Source: Leptospira johnsonii (GTDB lineage Bacteria > Spirochaetota > Leptospiria > Leptospirales > Leptospiraceae). Taken from it: a stretch of DNA of 64,000 bases. This document shows, in pieces, positions 46,626 to 58,029 of this stretch. The translations under genes and the position numbers were made by a program. The stretch covers positions 1,116,001 to 1,180,000 of the forward strand of contig NZ_BFAY01000011.1 in assembly GCF_003112675.1 (NCBI RefSeq), written 5' to 3'. Below the pieces are notes generated by a model. The model saw nothing but the letters and a program-made list of their open reading frames with translations. It had not been told where the DNA came from and searched no databases. How positions within the stretch are numbered: the first letter of the stretch is position 1; every line of letters begins with the position of its first letter.

Positions 46626-48215
46626 TTAGGAATTATTGCTCAATACTTTTAGTTCGGAAGCTTTCATTTTGATCCGATCGATCTCCGAGTTTAGATTGGC
46701 TGAATCTTCGTTAATCTCATTAATATCTTTTTCTAACTGGGACATGGTCCGGATCATTTCCTTTTGGCCCAAGGATTGTTCTCTTTCAGATTCATAGATC
46801 TCGCTAGAAACCGATTTGATACTTTCCAGCTCACTTAAGAACTTGCGGATAATGTTTGTCTGCTCCAGATAAAGTTTGTTCATCTGGACGATCCTGTCAG
46901 AAGTTTCCAAGATCTTAAATTTTTGTTTTTCGGTCAGATCTCCCGTTTCCGCAGAAGCGCTTTTTGCTTCTTGGATAAAATTTTGGGACTGTCTTACGAT
47001 CGCAGAGATGGACTTTGCATTTTCAGAAGTAAAGTCTGCGAGTTTGCTGACCTCGTTTGCTACCACTGCGAATCCTCTTCCTGCTTCTCCTGCTCTCGCG
47101 GCTTCTATGGAGGCGTTTAATGCGAGAAGGTTCGTTTTATCTGCGATCTCTCCCATGATCTGGTTGATCTGATCTACTTTGTCAAAGGAACTAGCGATGT
47201 CTGCCAGATAGGATTTTGTTTTTTCGGCAGCAATGGTCACATTCTCCATATCCGCTTTATTATCATTTGCGAATGAAGAAAGTGCCTGGCTGTAACCTGT
47301 GATATTCGAGACTATATCTCCCAACTTTTTAGAATCATCCACAAGTTCGCTTAAACTTGCGTTCTGAGATTCTATAGATCTAGAAGTGTTAGTAGAAGCA
47401 GCGGAAAGTTCTTCTAGTACGGCATTCACTTCTTCCAAGGCAGCTGCTTGAGATTCCATCTTTTCTCCGGTGCGATTGATGAATTGTGCGAATTTGACAA
47501 TGGAATCTTCTAAGCTGATTGCAGAATCTTTGATGATTGTTTGGTTCTCGCTTAGTTTTTCCAGTAGACCTTTAGAATCGGAATAGAGGCGGTTTCCTTC
47601 TACCGTTAGTCTCAAAAATAATCTCATCAATTGGGCGAGTATCACACTCGCAACGAATATGAATGCAAGTTTTATGATCTCAGTAGAAGCACTAAGATTG
47701 TAGGGAAGTTTTGCTTCTTCCACATCCATTACAAATCCTGCACCGTTCTTGAGGGCGCATACAAGAGCTACAATTGCTCCTGCAGTGGAGAATGCGCCTA
47801 CGATCAGAACAAAGATCCTTTCTCCCAAAAGACAGGAGTAGATCATTATATAAAAATAAATGAAGAATAATACTACGTTCTTTAAGGTCCCGGCCGCTAC
47901 GTCCGGGGAAACGAAAGTATCCAAGATCAAAGTTGCGCTTAGAACATTCACATCGAATAACACAAAAACTTTATGAAATCCGATGGACATATTCCTTTTA
48001 CGATTTGCTATAAAATTGAAAATGCAGTAGAGACCCATAAAAGCAGTTCCTGCCGCATGGACCATAAATTGTAAGGGTTGAAAACTTTTGTAAGCTCCTG
48101 CCAAGGAAACGATAAAAAGTAAAACTAGGCCCAGCCGGATCCGGTTGATTACGATGGCCCCGTTCTTCCAGATCTGTAAGATCGTGGATTCAGTTTGTAT
48201 ATGGGAAGTTTCCAT
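46626..48215 (-). CDS. Methyl-accepting chemotaxis protein
   Basis: Five or six hydrophobic segments (residues about 25-190) form a membrane sensor with little periplasmic sequence, then a HAMP-less linker leads into the signalling coiled coil whose tip has [20 protein letters not shown]. The overall plan resembles the receptor at 41612-43471 but the sequences differ clearly. It should signal through CheA/CheW encoded elsewhere. The start is an ATG at 48215. Confidence 0.9.
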   Translation of the reverse strand: METSHIQTESTILQIWKNGAIVINRIRLGLVLLFIVSLAGAYKSFQPLQFMVHAAGTAFMGLYCIFNFIANRKRNMSIGFHKVFVLFDVNVLSATLILDTFVSPDVAAGTLKNVVLFFIYFYIMIYSCLLGERIFVLIVGAFSTAGAIVALVCALKNGAGFVMDVEEAKLPYNLSASTEIIKLAFIFVASVILAQLMRLFLRLTVEGNRLYSDSKGLLEKLSENQTIIKDSAISLEDSIVKFAQFINRTGEKMESQAAALEEVNAVLEELSAASTNTSRSIESQNASLSELVDDSKKLGDIVSNITGYSQALSSFANDNKADMENVTIAAEKTKSYLADIASSFDKVDQINQIMGEIADKTNLLALNASIEAARAGEAGRGFAVVANEVSKLADFTSENAKSISAIVRQSQNFIQEAKSASAETGDLTEKQKFKILETSDRIVQMNKLYLEQTNIIRKFLSELESIKSVSSEIYESEREQSLGQKEMIRTMSQLEKDINEINEDSANLNSEIDRIKMKASELKVLSNNS

Positions 48216-48315
48216 TCTTACCTCGATAAGAGCAATAGACGGAATTTCCCTAGTCAGACTAACGTTGGAGTTTTTTTATTCGGAAGAATGTCCGCTTAAT
48301 ACTCGTTTTCGGATC

Positions 48316-49113
48316 TTAAGAAAGAGAAGATCTTACTTCTTCTAAGATCCGATCCATTTCCAGGATACCTTCTTCGAATAAGGCGGGGCCTGGTTGCAAA
48401 ATGATCGCAGGATCCATTTCGAAAATTCTATCGTTTTTGATTGCTGGAATGTCTTTCCATTCTTCTCTGGTGCGGACCCATTCAAAGTCCATAGGTTTTC
48501 CACACCAACTTCCGATGATCAGATCTGGTTTTGCATCCGCCACTTCATGAAGACTTATGATCCTGTCCTTAGCCATAGATTTTTCTTTTAAATGTCCGAA
48601 ACAATCTACTGCTCCGACAATCTCCAATAATTCGGAGACCCATCTGATCCCTGTGATGATCGGATGATCCCATTCTTGGAAAAATACTTTGAGCCTAGGC
48701 TTAGAAGAAGAACGTTCTTTGAGCTCGTTTAATTTCTTCTTATAAGATTCAACGAGTTTAGAAACTTGTTCCGACTTTCCGATCAATGATCCAACCATCA
48801 AAATAGTTCGGAAAATTTCCTCCAAACTCCGTTGGTTGGTGATAAGAACATTCAAACCTTCTTTTACAAGATCGTGAGAAAGTTGGGCCTGAATATCCGA
48901 GAAACCGATCACCAGGTCCGGATCTAGATCCTTGATCCGCTTTATGTTTCCATTAATAAAAGCTGAGACTCTAGGCTTTTCTTCCTTGGCCTGAGGAGGT
49001 CTCTCCGTATACGCGGAGATTCCCACAATCCTATCTTCTTCTCCTAATAAATAGAGAAGTTCCGTAGTCTCTTCAGTTAAACAAACGATTCTTTGCGGAC
49101 CGACTCTACTCAA
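48316..49113 (-). CDS. BtuF-like periplasmic-binding-fold protein without signal peptide
   Basis: The 265-residue protein matches cobalamin/iron-siderophore binding proteins (BtuF/FhuD fold): [44 protein letters not shown] and the long central helix [12 protein letters not shown]. It begins directly at the first strand, and the upstream frame lies in acs, so no export signal is possible. The TTG start at 49113 overlaps the acs TGA, so translation is coupled. It may bind a corrinoid or other ligand in the cytoplasm; the ligand and link to acetate activation are unknown. Confidence 0.75.
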   Translation of the reverse strand: MSRVGPQRIVCLTEETTELLYLLGEEDRIVGISAYTERPPQAKEEKPRVSAFINGNIKRIKDLDPDLVIGFSDIQAQLSHDLVKEGLNVLITNQRSLEEIFRTILMVGSLIGKSEQVSKLVESYKKKLNELKERSSSKPRLKVFFQEWDHPIITGIRWVSELLEIVGAVDCFGHLKEKSMAKDRIISLHEVADAKPDLIIGSWCGKPMDFEWVRTREEWKDIPAIKNDRIFEMDPAIILQPGPALFEEGILEMDRILEEVRSSLS

Positions 49114-51077
49114 CTGTGATACTTCTTCTTATCTTCTATTAATTTTTCTACTACGCTTGGATCTGCTAAGGTGGAGATATCTCCCAAACCTTCGAACTCG
49201 CCGGAGGCAATCTTACGAAGTATCCTTCTCATGATTTTTCCGGATCTGGTTTTAGGAAGTCCAGGAGCCCAATGGATTACGTCAGGTCTTGCGATCTTTC
49301 CGATCATTTTTTCCACTGTCGCGATCAGTTCTTTTTTAAGAGAATCGTTTGTGGCCACACCCTCTTTCACTGTAACGTAGGCATAAATTCCTTGGCCCTT
49401 GATATCGTGCGGAAATCCTACAACAGCAGCTTCTGCTACGGAAAGATTTTCTACGAGTGCGCTTTCCACTTCTGCGGAGCCGATCCTATGACCTGATACG
49501 TTAATCACATCGTCTACGCGACCTGTGATCCAATAATATCCGTCTTTGTCTCTTCTTGCTCCGTCTCCGGTAAAATAGTAACCTTTATAAATGGAGAAGT
49601 AGGTATCGAAAAATCTTTTCGGGTCCTTGAACACTCCTCTCATCATAGAAGGCCAAGGAGATTTGATTGCAAGATTGCCGGAAACTTCTCCCTTGGAGTT
49701 GATCTCTTTTCCTTCATCATCTAAAAGGACAGGTTGTACTCCGAAGAATGGAAGAGTAGCAGATCCAGGTTTCTGGGCGATTGCACCTGGCAACGGAGAG
49801 ATCATGATGGCTCCAGTTTCTGTCTGCCACCAAGTATCTACGATTGGACATTTGGATTTTCCAACATGTTTAAAATACCATTCCCAAGCTTCCGGATTGA
49901 TAGGTTCTCCCACGGATCCGATCAATCTAAGAGTGCTTAAGTTTCTTTTTTCGATAGGATCTGTTCCTTCTCTCATTAAAGAACGAATTGCCGTAGGCGC
50001 CGTATAGAATACTGAGACTCCGTGTTTGTCGATCACATCCCAGAATCTTCCAACATCAGGATAAGTAGGAACTCCTTCAAACATGACGGAAGTAGCTCCA
50101 TTAGAGAGAGGACCATACACTAGATAACTATGACCTGTTACCCAACCGATGTCAGCGGTACACCAATAGGTATCAGTGGGTTTGATATCGAAAACATAAT
50201 GAAAGGTCATATTGACCCCGAGAAGATATCCTCCTGTAGTATGAAGAACTCCTTTCGGTTTTCCGGTAGAGCCGGAAGTGTATAGAATGAACAAAGGATC
50301 TTCCGAATCCATTTGTTCCGGTTTACAATACGCAGGAAGCTCAGGATCGTTCATCAAATAATGCCACCAATGATCTCTGCCTTCTTTCCAATTCAGTTCC
50401 GTTTCTTGGCCGGTTCTTCTGACTACGATCACATTATTTACTTTTTCGGAAGATTGATCCAAAGCGGTGTCCACGGCCTTCTTCAGATCTAAACTTTTAC
50501 CACCTCTATAACCTCCGTCGGAAGTTATGATCAGTCTTGGTTTACAATCTTCTATCCTACTTTGCAGAGCCTCAGGAGAAAAACCTCCGAACACTACCGA
50601 GTGGATCGCACCGATACGAGTACATGCAAGAATTGTAATAGCGAGTTCAGGGATCATAGGCAAATAGACCATGACCACATCGCCTTTTCTGATCCCTGAA
50701 TTTTTTAGAACATTTGCAAACTTATTCACTTCACGATACAGATCGTAATAAGTATATGTTTTGGATTCTTGGGGATTGTCGCCTTCCCAAATGATCGCAG
50801 CTTTATTTTTTAGGGGAGAATCTAAATGTCGGTCCAAACAATTGTAGGAGACATTGATCTTGCCTCCCTCGAACCATTTTACCTTTGCGTTCTTAAAATC
50901 GTGGTCTAAAACTTTGTTCCATTTTTTGAACCAGGTCAGTCGGGTAGAAGCTTCTCTAGCCCAGAACTTTTTAGGGTTCTCGATGGATTCTTTGTATAAT
51001 GCCTTATAATCTTTGAGACTGATATTCGCCGTTTTTTTAAAATGAGCGAACGGTTGGACGATTCTTTCTTTCGACAT
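49110..51077 (-). CDS. acs: Acetyl-coenzyme A synthetase
   Basis: Acs converts acetate, ATP and CoA to acetyl-CoA. All signature blocks are present: the AMP-binding [50 protein letters not shown] and the C-terminal [17 protein letters not shown] with the conserved Lys that is acetylated in regulated enzymes. Its 655 residues fit. The N-terminus ([19 protein letters not shown]) is family-typical. It is the first gene of a unit with the BtuF-like gene. The divergent 248-base spacer upstream holds no recognised feature beyond AT-rich sequence. Confidence 0.96.
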   Translation of the reverse strand: MSKERIVQPFAHFKKTANISLKDYKALYKESIENPKKFWAREASTRLTWFKKWNKVLDHDFKNAKVKWFEGGKINVSYNCLDRHLDSPLKNKAAIIWEGDNPQESKTYTYYDLYREVNKFANVLKNSGIRKGDVVMVYLPMIPELAITILACTRIGAIHSVVFGGFSPEALQSRIEDCKPRLIITSDGGYRGGKSLDLKKAVDTALDQSSEKVNNVIVVRRTGQETELNWKEGRDHWWHYLMNDPELPAYCKPEQMDSEDPLFILYTSGSTGKPKGVLHTTGGYLLGVNMTFHYVFDIKPTDTYWCTADIGWVTGHSYLVYGPLSNGATSVMFEGVPTYPDVGRFWDVIDKHGVSVFYTAPTAIRSLMREGTDPIEKRNLSTLRLIGSVGEPINPEAWEWYFKHVGKSKCPIVDTWWQTETGAIMISPLPGAIAQKPGSATLPFFGVQPVLLDDEGKEINSKGEVSGNLAIKSPWPSMMRGVFKDPKRFFDTYFSIYKGYYFTGDGARRDKDGYYWITGRVDDVINVSGHRIGSAEVESALVENLSVAEAAVVGFPHDIKGQGIYAYVTVKEGVATNDSLKKELIATVEKMIGKIARPDVIHWAPGLPKTRSGKIMRRILRKIASGEFEGLGDISTLADPSVVEKLIEDKKKYHS

Positions 51078-52025
51078 GGCTTCTTCCTTCGCAATCGAAT
51101 ACGAAACTTTTTAATTTCCGTATTGTCCAGTCATTCTCCAACCGAGGACGGAAACATTGCGAAAAGAATTTTTCCAATGGGTCGCTCAATTGTTGCAAAA
51201 AAATCGAACAATCGTTTTGGATTTTCCAATTTTATCTTACTCTCATGCTTAAACTTTTAACATAAAATCTTGCTTGTTATGAAAAAAAGAATGCTCCCCG
51301 ACCGTATTTCAGCAGGCTCGCCCCAATGTCAGAAAAATTGGATGTTCGGGAAAGTTTCAAGCGTAGGTTCCTAGTTTGGTTAGTACCTACTCTAGTAGTA
51401 TTTTTACAAAGGATCGTCGGACTCACCTCGAAAAAGGTGGAATTGGGAAAGGAACATTTTAATTCTCTTTATCCTTTGAAGAAGCCGTTTATCCTTTCCG
51501 TTTGGCATACTAACGTTCTTTATTCTCCTTATTTGAATAAGAATCGTAAATTAGCCGTTTTGATCTCCGAATCTAAGGATGGTGATTTTATTACCGGAGT
51601 AGTGCATAGATTCGGCAACGGAAGTATTCGTGGGAGTTCCTCCAAAGGTGGTTCTAAAGCTCTTAAGGCGATGATCGTTCACCTGAGAAAAAATCTTCCT
51701 GCAGCGTTTACTCCAGATGGACCTAGGGGTCCTGCTTTGATCGTTCAGCCTGGGGTAATAGCCGCAGCTCAGGTCTCTCAAGTTCCTATCTTACCTTTCC
51801 ATTATGAATGTACAAAACAATGGATTGCTGAGAGGTCCTGGGACAAACACAGGATCCCGAAACCTTTCACAACCTTTGTGATCTCTTACGGAGAACCCAT
51901 CCTGATCCCTAGAGATCTGGATGAGGTCGGTTTCGAAAGAGAAAGGTTGAGAGTAGAGAAGGCAATGCTCGAAAATAAAAATCGAGCAGAGCAAAAAGCG
52001 GAGGAACTTAGAGGTAAAAAATCTT

Positions 52026-52577
<552 letters not shown>

Positions 52578-52719
52578 GGTGTCTCTCCGTTCTTCGCTTT
52601 GAAAAATGTATGTAGTTAGACTCGTCTGGACAAGTCTTGGCGCTTTCCTTCTCTTTTCAAGGGGAAAAGCGATTGTCTTGCCATTCCGACTTCATCTTAT
52701 ACGATGGTTCAAATTTTCC

Positions 52720-53844
52720 ATGAAGCCCAAAAGGATTAAAATCGGATTTGATGCAAGGATGATTGCCCATTCAGGGATCGGTTCTAGGATCAAAGGGCTT
52801 TTAAATTGGTTGGGAGATATCGCCTCTAAAAAAGGGATCCAGATCGTTCTTTTGGGAAATCCAGATCTTATAAAAAAGAATCTTTCACCTAAAGTTTTAT
52901 CCACTTACGAGATCTTAGAATACAATGCAGGGATCTATTCTATCAAGGAATGGTTCGGTATTCCTGAGATGAAAGAATTCGCTCTATTGGATATCCCGCA
53001 TTTTAATGCTCCCTTAAAATTCCTAGATCGTTGTGTTGTAACCATTCACGATATCATTCCGTTTAGAATGAAGCAGTTCCATTCTTCTTTTTTGAAACAA
53101 GCCTATATGAAACTTGTGTTTTTGTTCATCAGGAATAAGGCCAAAAGGATCATCACAGTTTCCGATTTTACTGCGAAAGATATTACCGAAGTTTTTTCAT
53201 TTTCTCCGTCTCAAATTCGAACTATCTATAATGGCTTGGACTCAAAAACTTTTTCTCCTAAAAGCGATCCTGAAAAGAAGAAGTTCCTGAAACTCTATGG
53301 ACTGAAACCCGGATACCTGCTCAGTGTTGGGATCGGAAAGGAGCATAAAAATTTAGGATTTGTACTTCGATCTCTCAAAAAACTTTGGTCCGAAAAAAAG
53401 ATCAAAGCAGATTGGGTGATCGCTGGCTCCGGTGGAAAACTTCCTGATTATTTGGTGGAAGAAGCAAAGGGTTGGGAAGATCGTATTAGACTAGTCCCTT
53501 ATTTGTCGGAACAAGAATTGGCCACTCTATATTCTGCAGCGGGATTACTTGTTTATCCTTCTCTATACGAAGGATTCGGATTTCCTCCTGTAGAGGCTCA
53601 ATCTTGTGGCTGTCCTGTATATTCTTCTAACTCAAGCGTTCTTCCTGAAATTTTGGAAGATACTTCATTCTACTTTGATCCAAAAGATTCTCTTTCTTTC
53701 GAAACAGGCTTAGTTCGATTATTAGATTCTTCCAAACTTCGAAATTCTAAGACCAAAGCGGGTTTAAAAAATTCAAAAAGATTCGATTGGAAAAAATCAG
53801 CAACAGATATTGTAGGAGAATATTTGCGGTTGGTGAAGAACTGA
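52720..53844 (+). CDS. Glycosyltransferase family 4 (GT-B fold)
   Basis: The N-terminal motif KIGFDARMIAHSGIGSRIKG, the central linker VSVGIGKEHKNLGFVLRSL and the C-terminal donor-site block SLYEGFGFPPVEAQSCGCPVYSS (with the family's E-x7-E feature) mark a retaining GT4 enzyme. About 374 residues from ATG 52720 is a normal length. The frame is open to an ATG at 52606, but those 38 residues are not family-like. It probably adds a sugar to a lipid or polysaccharide; donor and acceptor are unknown. No clear ribosome-binding site decides the start. Confidence 0.85.
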   Translation: MKPKRIKIGFDARMIAHSGIGSRIKGLLNWLGDIASKKGIQIVLLGNPDLIKKNLSPKVLSTYEILEYNAGIYSIKEWFGIPEMKEFALLDIPHFNAPLKFLDRCVVTIHDIIPFRMKQFHSSFLKQAYMKLVFLFIRNKAKRIITVSDFTAKDITEVFSFSPSQIRTIYNGLDSKTFSPKSDPEKKKFLKLYGLKPGYLLSVGIGKEHKNLGFVLRSLKKLWSEKKIKADWVIAGSGGKLPDYLVEEAKGWEDRIRLVPYLSEQELATLYSAAGLLVYPSLYEGFGFPPVEAQSCGCPVYSSNSSVLPEILEDTSFYFDPKDSLSFETGLVRLLDSSKLRNSKTKAGLKNSKRFDWKKSATDIVGEYLRLVKN

Positions 53845-53845
53845 T

Positions 53846-54037
53846 TTAAGAATTTTTAAAAGAAGGTTTTCCTAGGGAAATTTTTCTTTCTTCTATTTTA
53901 AGCCGGATCGACTTTCTTTCGTCTTCGGAATACATGGTCCATCTTCCGATCTCTTCCAGGGTGCGATAACAACCTTCGCAGAGACCGGTTTCATGATCCA
54001 TATTGCATATTTTGATACACGGTGAACGAACAATCAT
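53846..54037 (-). CDS. DUF1289-family small Cys-rich protein
   Basis: The 63-residue protein has the DUF1289 pattern: SPCIKICNMD, LCEGCYRTLEEIGRW, with four cysteines likely binding a metal. Such proteins often lie near oxidoreductase or phosphatase genes and are uncharacterised. It follows the antiporter gene's end region by eight bases downstream on the same strand, and converges on the glycosyltransferase with one base between stops. Confidence 0.85.
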   Translation of the reverse strand: MIVRSPCIKICNMDHETGLCEGCYRTLEEIGRWTMYSEDERKSIRLKIEERKISLGKPSFKNS

Positions 54038-54045
54038 CCTAAGAG

Positions 54046-55824
54046 CTACTTGGTCTTTTTGACCTTGTTCTTATTCGACGTTGTTTTTTTAGGTTTGCCT
54101 TTCGCGGATTTTGTAATCGGACCGCTTCCATTCTGGTCAACCATTCCAGCCAATTCGGTAAATAGAGAAAGCCCTGAAATTTTGCCAGGAACGATTACGT
54201 GAGCCGCTCCGTTATTTCTGAGAACTTCTGCTTCTTTTGGATCGTCCGTGGTCAGAATGATCTTTGGTTGGTGATGTCTACAGATACTTTTTAAAGACTC
54301 CAATAATCTACGGTTGGTTGTTCCTTTTAGGATCATATCGGAAACTGTACAAACGATATATCTTGCTTCTTCTATTCCTAAATGATGAAGACTTTCCGGA
54401 TTTGCAAGGTCTCCATAAGCCCAACGGATACCTTTGGATTCCAGAGTTTGTCTGTAGATCGGATTAAAGTCCACGACCAACATTCTTTTTAACCAAGAAG
54501 GTTTATCATCTTCTATCCCATCGATCAAACCCTGTGCTATTCTGAAATATCCTAAGACTACGATATCTCTTTTGGTTTCTCCGGTGACTTGGGATTCTAA
54601 AGGCTCTTTATTTTCCCTCACTCCGAAGAGTGATAAGAAGGAGATAATTCCTCTTGCGATCTTATCGTTAAACAAGATCACATAAGTGGAGATAATGGAA
54701 GCGATGATCATAGAAGTGAGAACGATCGCTTGTAGATCTTTTCCGATATGTTCTTTTTGCACTCCGAGCGCCAAGATTACCAAAGAGAATTCCGAAATTT
54801 GTGCCAGGTTGAGACCGGCAACAATTCCTGCTCTTAAACCTTTTCCGGAGAAGAATACGGTAGGAGCGATGATCAAAACTCTGCTTACTAAAACGAACCC
54901 GACGGCTAAGAATGCGAGACCTAAGTCGCTTGCACTTGGAGCTTGGATTTTCATCCCGAGAGCTACGAAGAATAATGTAATGAAGAAGTCCCTGATCCCT
55001 GAGAGTTTGCTGATAACATCTGCGCCATAAGGGAAGGCGGCGATACTCACACCGGCAATCAATGCTCCCATCTCTTTGGAGAGTTGCAGTTTTTCAGCAA
55101 CACCGCATAAGAAGAAACACCAAGCGATCGAAGTGATCAAAACCAATTCAGGTTTAGAAGCTGCGAACAAGAAAAGTCTGGATAGAATAAAACGACTGAC
55201 TAGGAAGGAGAATGCTACTAGAGCGATACCTTTGGCCAAAGATGCAAGCACGTTAAGGATCTGAGGATCTTGCAGATCAGGTTGGATCCCCATAAAAAGT
55301 ATGGCCCAAATATCCTGTAAGACCAAAACACCTATGGTAAGTCGCCCGGCAACCGTACTGATCTCGAACTTATCATGTAAAAGTTTGACCACGATCATTG
55401 TGGAACTGAGAGAGAGTGCGATCGAAAAGTAGAGAAGATCAAAATTACCGGGAGCAGGAGGGAAGAATGTGCGGAATGCAAACCAAGCCGCAGCAACACC
55501 TAAGAAGAATTGTATAACCCCGAGCGCAAACATGGATTTTCCCATTCTGGCCAATTCTTTTAGATCGATCTCTAAACCGATGATGAACAATAAAAGGATC
55601 AAACCGATCTCAGAGATCAGCTCTATACTTTCTTCACTTTTAACATAACCGATGGTTAGCTTTCCGCCTACAAAAGGTCCGAATAATGGGCCGATGATCA
55701 AACCTGCGATTACATAGCCTAAGACCAGAGGTTGTTTGAATGCTTTTGCTATGATTGCGAAGAGAGTCGCGAAAATAATACTAAGGGCGATATCAACTAA
55801 TAGAGTAAGTGAATGATGTTCCAT
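54046..55824 (-). CDS. KefB-like cation:proton antiporter (CPA2) with RCK domain
   Basis: About 12 membrane segments fill residues 10-390, with the CPA2 hallmarks LILLLFIIGLEIDLKEL and LLHDKFEISTVAGRLTIGVLVLQD. A cytoplasmic TrkA-N/RCK domain follows (DIVVLGYFRIAQGLIDGI to about 560), then a Lys-rich tail. The nucleotide-binding Gly motif is reduced to VVLGYFRIAQG, less glycine-rich than the classical GxGxxG, so ligand gating may be altered. It exchanges K+ or Na+ for protons. It precedes the DUF1289 gene on the same strand. Confidence 0.9.
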   Translation of the reverse strand: MEHHSLTLLVDIALSIIFATLFAIIAKAFKQPLVLGYVIAGLIIGPLFGPFVGGKLTIGYVKSEESIELISEIGLILLLFIIGLEIDLKELARMGKSMFALGVIQFFLGVAAAWFAFRTFFPPAPGNFDLLYFSIALSLSSTMIVVKLLHDKFEISTVAGRLTIGVLVLQDIWAILFMGIQPDLQDPQILNVLASLAKGIALVAFSFLVSRFILSRLFLFAASKPELVLITSIAWCFFLCGVAEKLQLSKEMGALIAGVSIAAFPYGADVISKLSGIRDFFITLFFVALGMKIQAPSASDLGLAFLAVGFVLVSRVLIIAPTVFFSGKGLRAGIVAGLNLAQISEFSLVILALGVQKEHIGKDLQAIVLTSMIIASIISTYVILFNDKIARGIISFLSLFGVRENKEPLESQVTGETKRDIVVLGYFRIAQGLIDGIEDDKPSWLKRMLVVDFNPIYRQTLESKGIRWAYGDLANPESLHHLGIEEARYIVCTVSDMILKGTTNRRLLESLKSICRHHQPKIILTTDDPKEAEVLRNNGAAHVIVPGKISGLSLFTELAGMVDQNGSGPITKSAKGKPKKTTSNKNKVKKTK

Positions 55825-55965
55825 CTTTTCGGCGTGAATTCCCCTTAGATTAGTTTTGTTGGAAGGATATTACAAAAAGAAATTATTAAATGAATATAGT
55901 CCATTCACTTTTTAATATGGATTTTGTATCCAGAGAATGAGGGAGACAAAATTCTTTGAAAAATT

Positions 55966-56295
55966 TCAGTCGTTGGACTTGAACAAATCTTTCACAGCGT
56001 CTTTTGCTTTGGACAAAGTATAATCTTCTCTATCGATCAGTACGAAATCTAAATTCTCTTTTTCTATTCTAGCCAAAACTTTGGCGATGTCGGCGGGAGA
56101 TTTTAAATTGGTAGCCAGATACTTGAACTTGGTTCCGCATTCAGGGCAGGACTTGTCCTTCGTATAATTCAGTCCCAGATGTTTACATTTTCCGCAAGTT
56201 CCATATAGATCGTCTATGATCATCAATTGAGAAGAAACTTCGCTCACGCTCAGTTTTTTCCAAACACGGATGTACTTTTTGTCTTCAGCCGACAT
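55966..56295 (-). CDS. Hypothetical zinc-ribbon protein
   Basis: The 109-residue protein has two Cys pairs, CGKCKHLG and CPECGTKF, forming a zinc ribbon between residues about 34 and 60, with a helical C-terminal part (DIAKVLARIEKENLDF). No enzyme motif is seen. The zinc ribbon is rubredoxin-like in spacing but the surrounding sequence is not rubredoxin. It is 26 bases downstream of rocD on the same strand and possibly cotranscribed. Confidence 0.7.
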   Translation of the reverse strand: MSAEDKKYIRVWKKLSVSEVSSQLMIIDDLYGTCGKCKHLGLNYTKDKSCPECGTKFKYLATNLKSPADIAKVLARIEKENLDFVLIDREDYTLSKAKDAVKDLFKSND

Positions 56296-56321
56296 TCTTT
56301 TAAAAAAACGAATTCAAAGGA

Positions 56322-57557
56322 TTAGTCAAGGGTTTTACGGATCGTTTGGAGAATGAGAGAGGTCGCCTCTTCCAATTCGTTTTTGGAAATACAAAGAGGA
56401 GGAGCAAAACGGATCGTATGATCGTGAGTTTGTTTTGCTAGAATTCCGGACTCTAAGAGTTTGTAGCAGATCTTTTTTGCTCTTGGTCCTGTCTCGTCAG
56501 GAAAAAATTCCACTGCGTTTAACAAACCTTTTCCTCGGATCTCTTTTACCTTCGCAGGATATTCCGACTTTAGAACCTGCAAAGAAGAGCGGAATTCTAC
56601 TCCTCTGATTTCAGAGTTCTCTGATAAATTCTCTTCTAATAATACTTGGATTGCGGTTTTGGCAACTGCAGCAGCTAAAGGATTTCCGCCGAATGTGGAC
56701 CCGTGAGTTCCAGGTTTTAATGTGAGAATGATCTCGTTAGACGCTAAGACCGCAGAGACTGGAAGGGTACCTCCGGACAGGGCCTTGCCCAATACGAGTA
56801 GATCCGGCTTCACATTCTCATGATCCGCAGCTAAAAGTTTGCCAGTTCTGCCAAGTCCGGTCTGCACCTCGTCCAGGATCAATAGAACATTATACTCGGA
56901 ACAAAGTTTGCGGACTTCTTTTAGATAACCTTCTCTCGGGACGATTACACCTGCTTCTCCTTGGATGGGTTCCACCATGAAAGCAGCTACATTAGGATCT
57001 TTTAATTCTCTTTTTAACGCTTCGATATCATCAAATGGAATGATGGAAAATCCTGGAACAAAAGGGCCAAAGTCCCCTCTGCTGGTGGGATCGGTAGAAG
57101 CGGAAATGGCTCCGATACTTCTTCCCCAAAAGTTTCCGGAAGCGAAAACGATCTTAGCTTTGTCTGCGGGAATTTTTTTGACTTGGTATCCCCATCTTCT
57201 TGCGAGTTTGACTGAAGTTTCGGCAGCTTCTACTCCTGTGTTCATCGGGACCATTCTATCGAATCCGAATGTATCACATAAAAATTTTTCCATAGGGCCT
57301 AGTTGGTCATTATAGAATGCTCTAGAAGTAAGAGTTAATTTTTCAGATTGGGCCTTTAAGGTTTCTATAATTTTAGGATGGCAATGGCCTTGGTTCACTG
57401 CGCTGTATGCGGATAAAAAATCGAAATATCTTTTTCCATCTGTGTCCCAAAGAAAGATACCTTTCCCTCTTTCCAACACAACGGGAAGAGGTTCATAGTT
57501 AAATGCTCCGTACTCTTTTTCGGTATCGAAGTAAAATTGGGAAGTTTGCGTGTGCAT
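56322..57557 (-). CDS. rocD: Ornithine aminotransferase
   Basis: The class III PLP aminotransferase motifs are clear: [51 protein letters not shown], and the PLP Lys in [16 protein letters not shown], with [28 protein letters not shown] and [13 protein letters not shown] are characteristic of ornithine aminotransferase. About 411 residues fits. The ATG at 57557 is preferred over a TTG at 57581. The enzyme links ornithine to glutamate semialdehyde and proline. Confidence 0.92.
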   Translation of the reverse strand: MHTQTSQFYFDTEKEYGAFNYEPLPVVLERGKGIFLWDTDGKRYFDFLSAYSAVNQGHCHPKIIETLKAQSEKLTLTSRAFYNDQLGPMEKFLCDTFGFDRMVPMNTGVEAAETSVKLARRWGYQVKKIPADKAKIVFASGNFWGRSIGAISASTDPTSRGDFGPFVPGFSIIPFDDIEALKRELKDPNVAAFMVEPIQGEAGVIVPREGYLKEVRKLCSEYNVLLILDEVQTGLGRTGKLLAADHENVKPDLLVLGKALSGGTLPVSAVLASNEIILTLKPGTHGSTFGGNPLAAAVAKTAIQVLLEENLSENSEIRGVEFRSSLQVLKSEYPAKVKEIRGKGLLNAVEFFPDETGPRAKKICYKLLESGILAKQTHDHTIRFAPPLCISKNELEEATSLILQTIRKTLD

Positions 57558-57648
57558 CGTACTCGATTCTATCCGGTTCAAGAGTCACACAAGGAGATTT
57601 CGGTATTTTACCTTGACTTTTATGTTTCAACTTGTTGAAATTTATTAC

Positions 57649-58029
57649 ATGCAATTCTCTTTTCCTAAAATATCCGCTTCTATATCGATCGTTTTTGCGA
57701 TTATGTTCCTTACGAACTGTCTTTATACGAATATCAAATCTCCAGGCTGGTATTATTCTCAAAGTTATTCGGACGTAAGAGGAATGGAACCGGTAGGAAA
57801 ATTAGAAGGTACTTCCTGCGGAACAAGCTGGCTCTGGATGGTTTACACAGGAGACGAGAGTTATGAGGCCGCGGTCCAAAATGCGATCAAAGACAAAGCC
57901 GATCTTCTGTTCGACGTTCAAACAGATTATAGTTACAAATCCTTTATATTCGCTCTTTATTTTGAAAAATGTACAAGAGTGACCGGGATCGGAGTGAAAC
58001 TTCCTCAAAGACTTTTGAAAAAAGAATGA
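57649..58029 (+). CDS. TRL-like family lipoprotein
   Basis: A hydrophobic signal (residues about 8-22) ends in LTNC, a plausible lipobox. The mature domain has the TRL-like pattern: GWYYSQSYSDVRGMEPVGK, then GTSCGTSWLWMVYTGDESYEAAVQNAI, in which a Gly/Ser/Cys turn precedes a helix with the conserved AAVQNAI. Function of TRL proteins is unknown. ATG 57649 is chosen because it starts the signal; an upstream frame to 57550 exists. It is coupled to the next gene by an ATGA overlap. Confidence 0.75.
   Translation: MQFSFPKISASISIVFAIMFLTNCLYTNIKSPGWYYSQSYSDVRGMEPVGKLEGTSCGTSWLWMVYTGDESYEAAVQNAIKDKADLLFDVQTDYSYKSFIFALYFEKCTRVTGIGVKLPQRLLKKE

Noticed and set aside
51042..51260. 72-codon plus-strand frame in the acs upstream spacer
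   Set aside because: No ribosome-binding site, partly antisense to acs, and atypical composition.
54046..55824. Possible coenzyme-dependent K+ channel rather than antiporter
   Set aside because: The CPA2 membrane motifs (FIIGLEIDL and related) point to an antiporter; no channel selectivity filter is seen.
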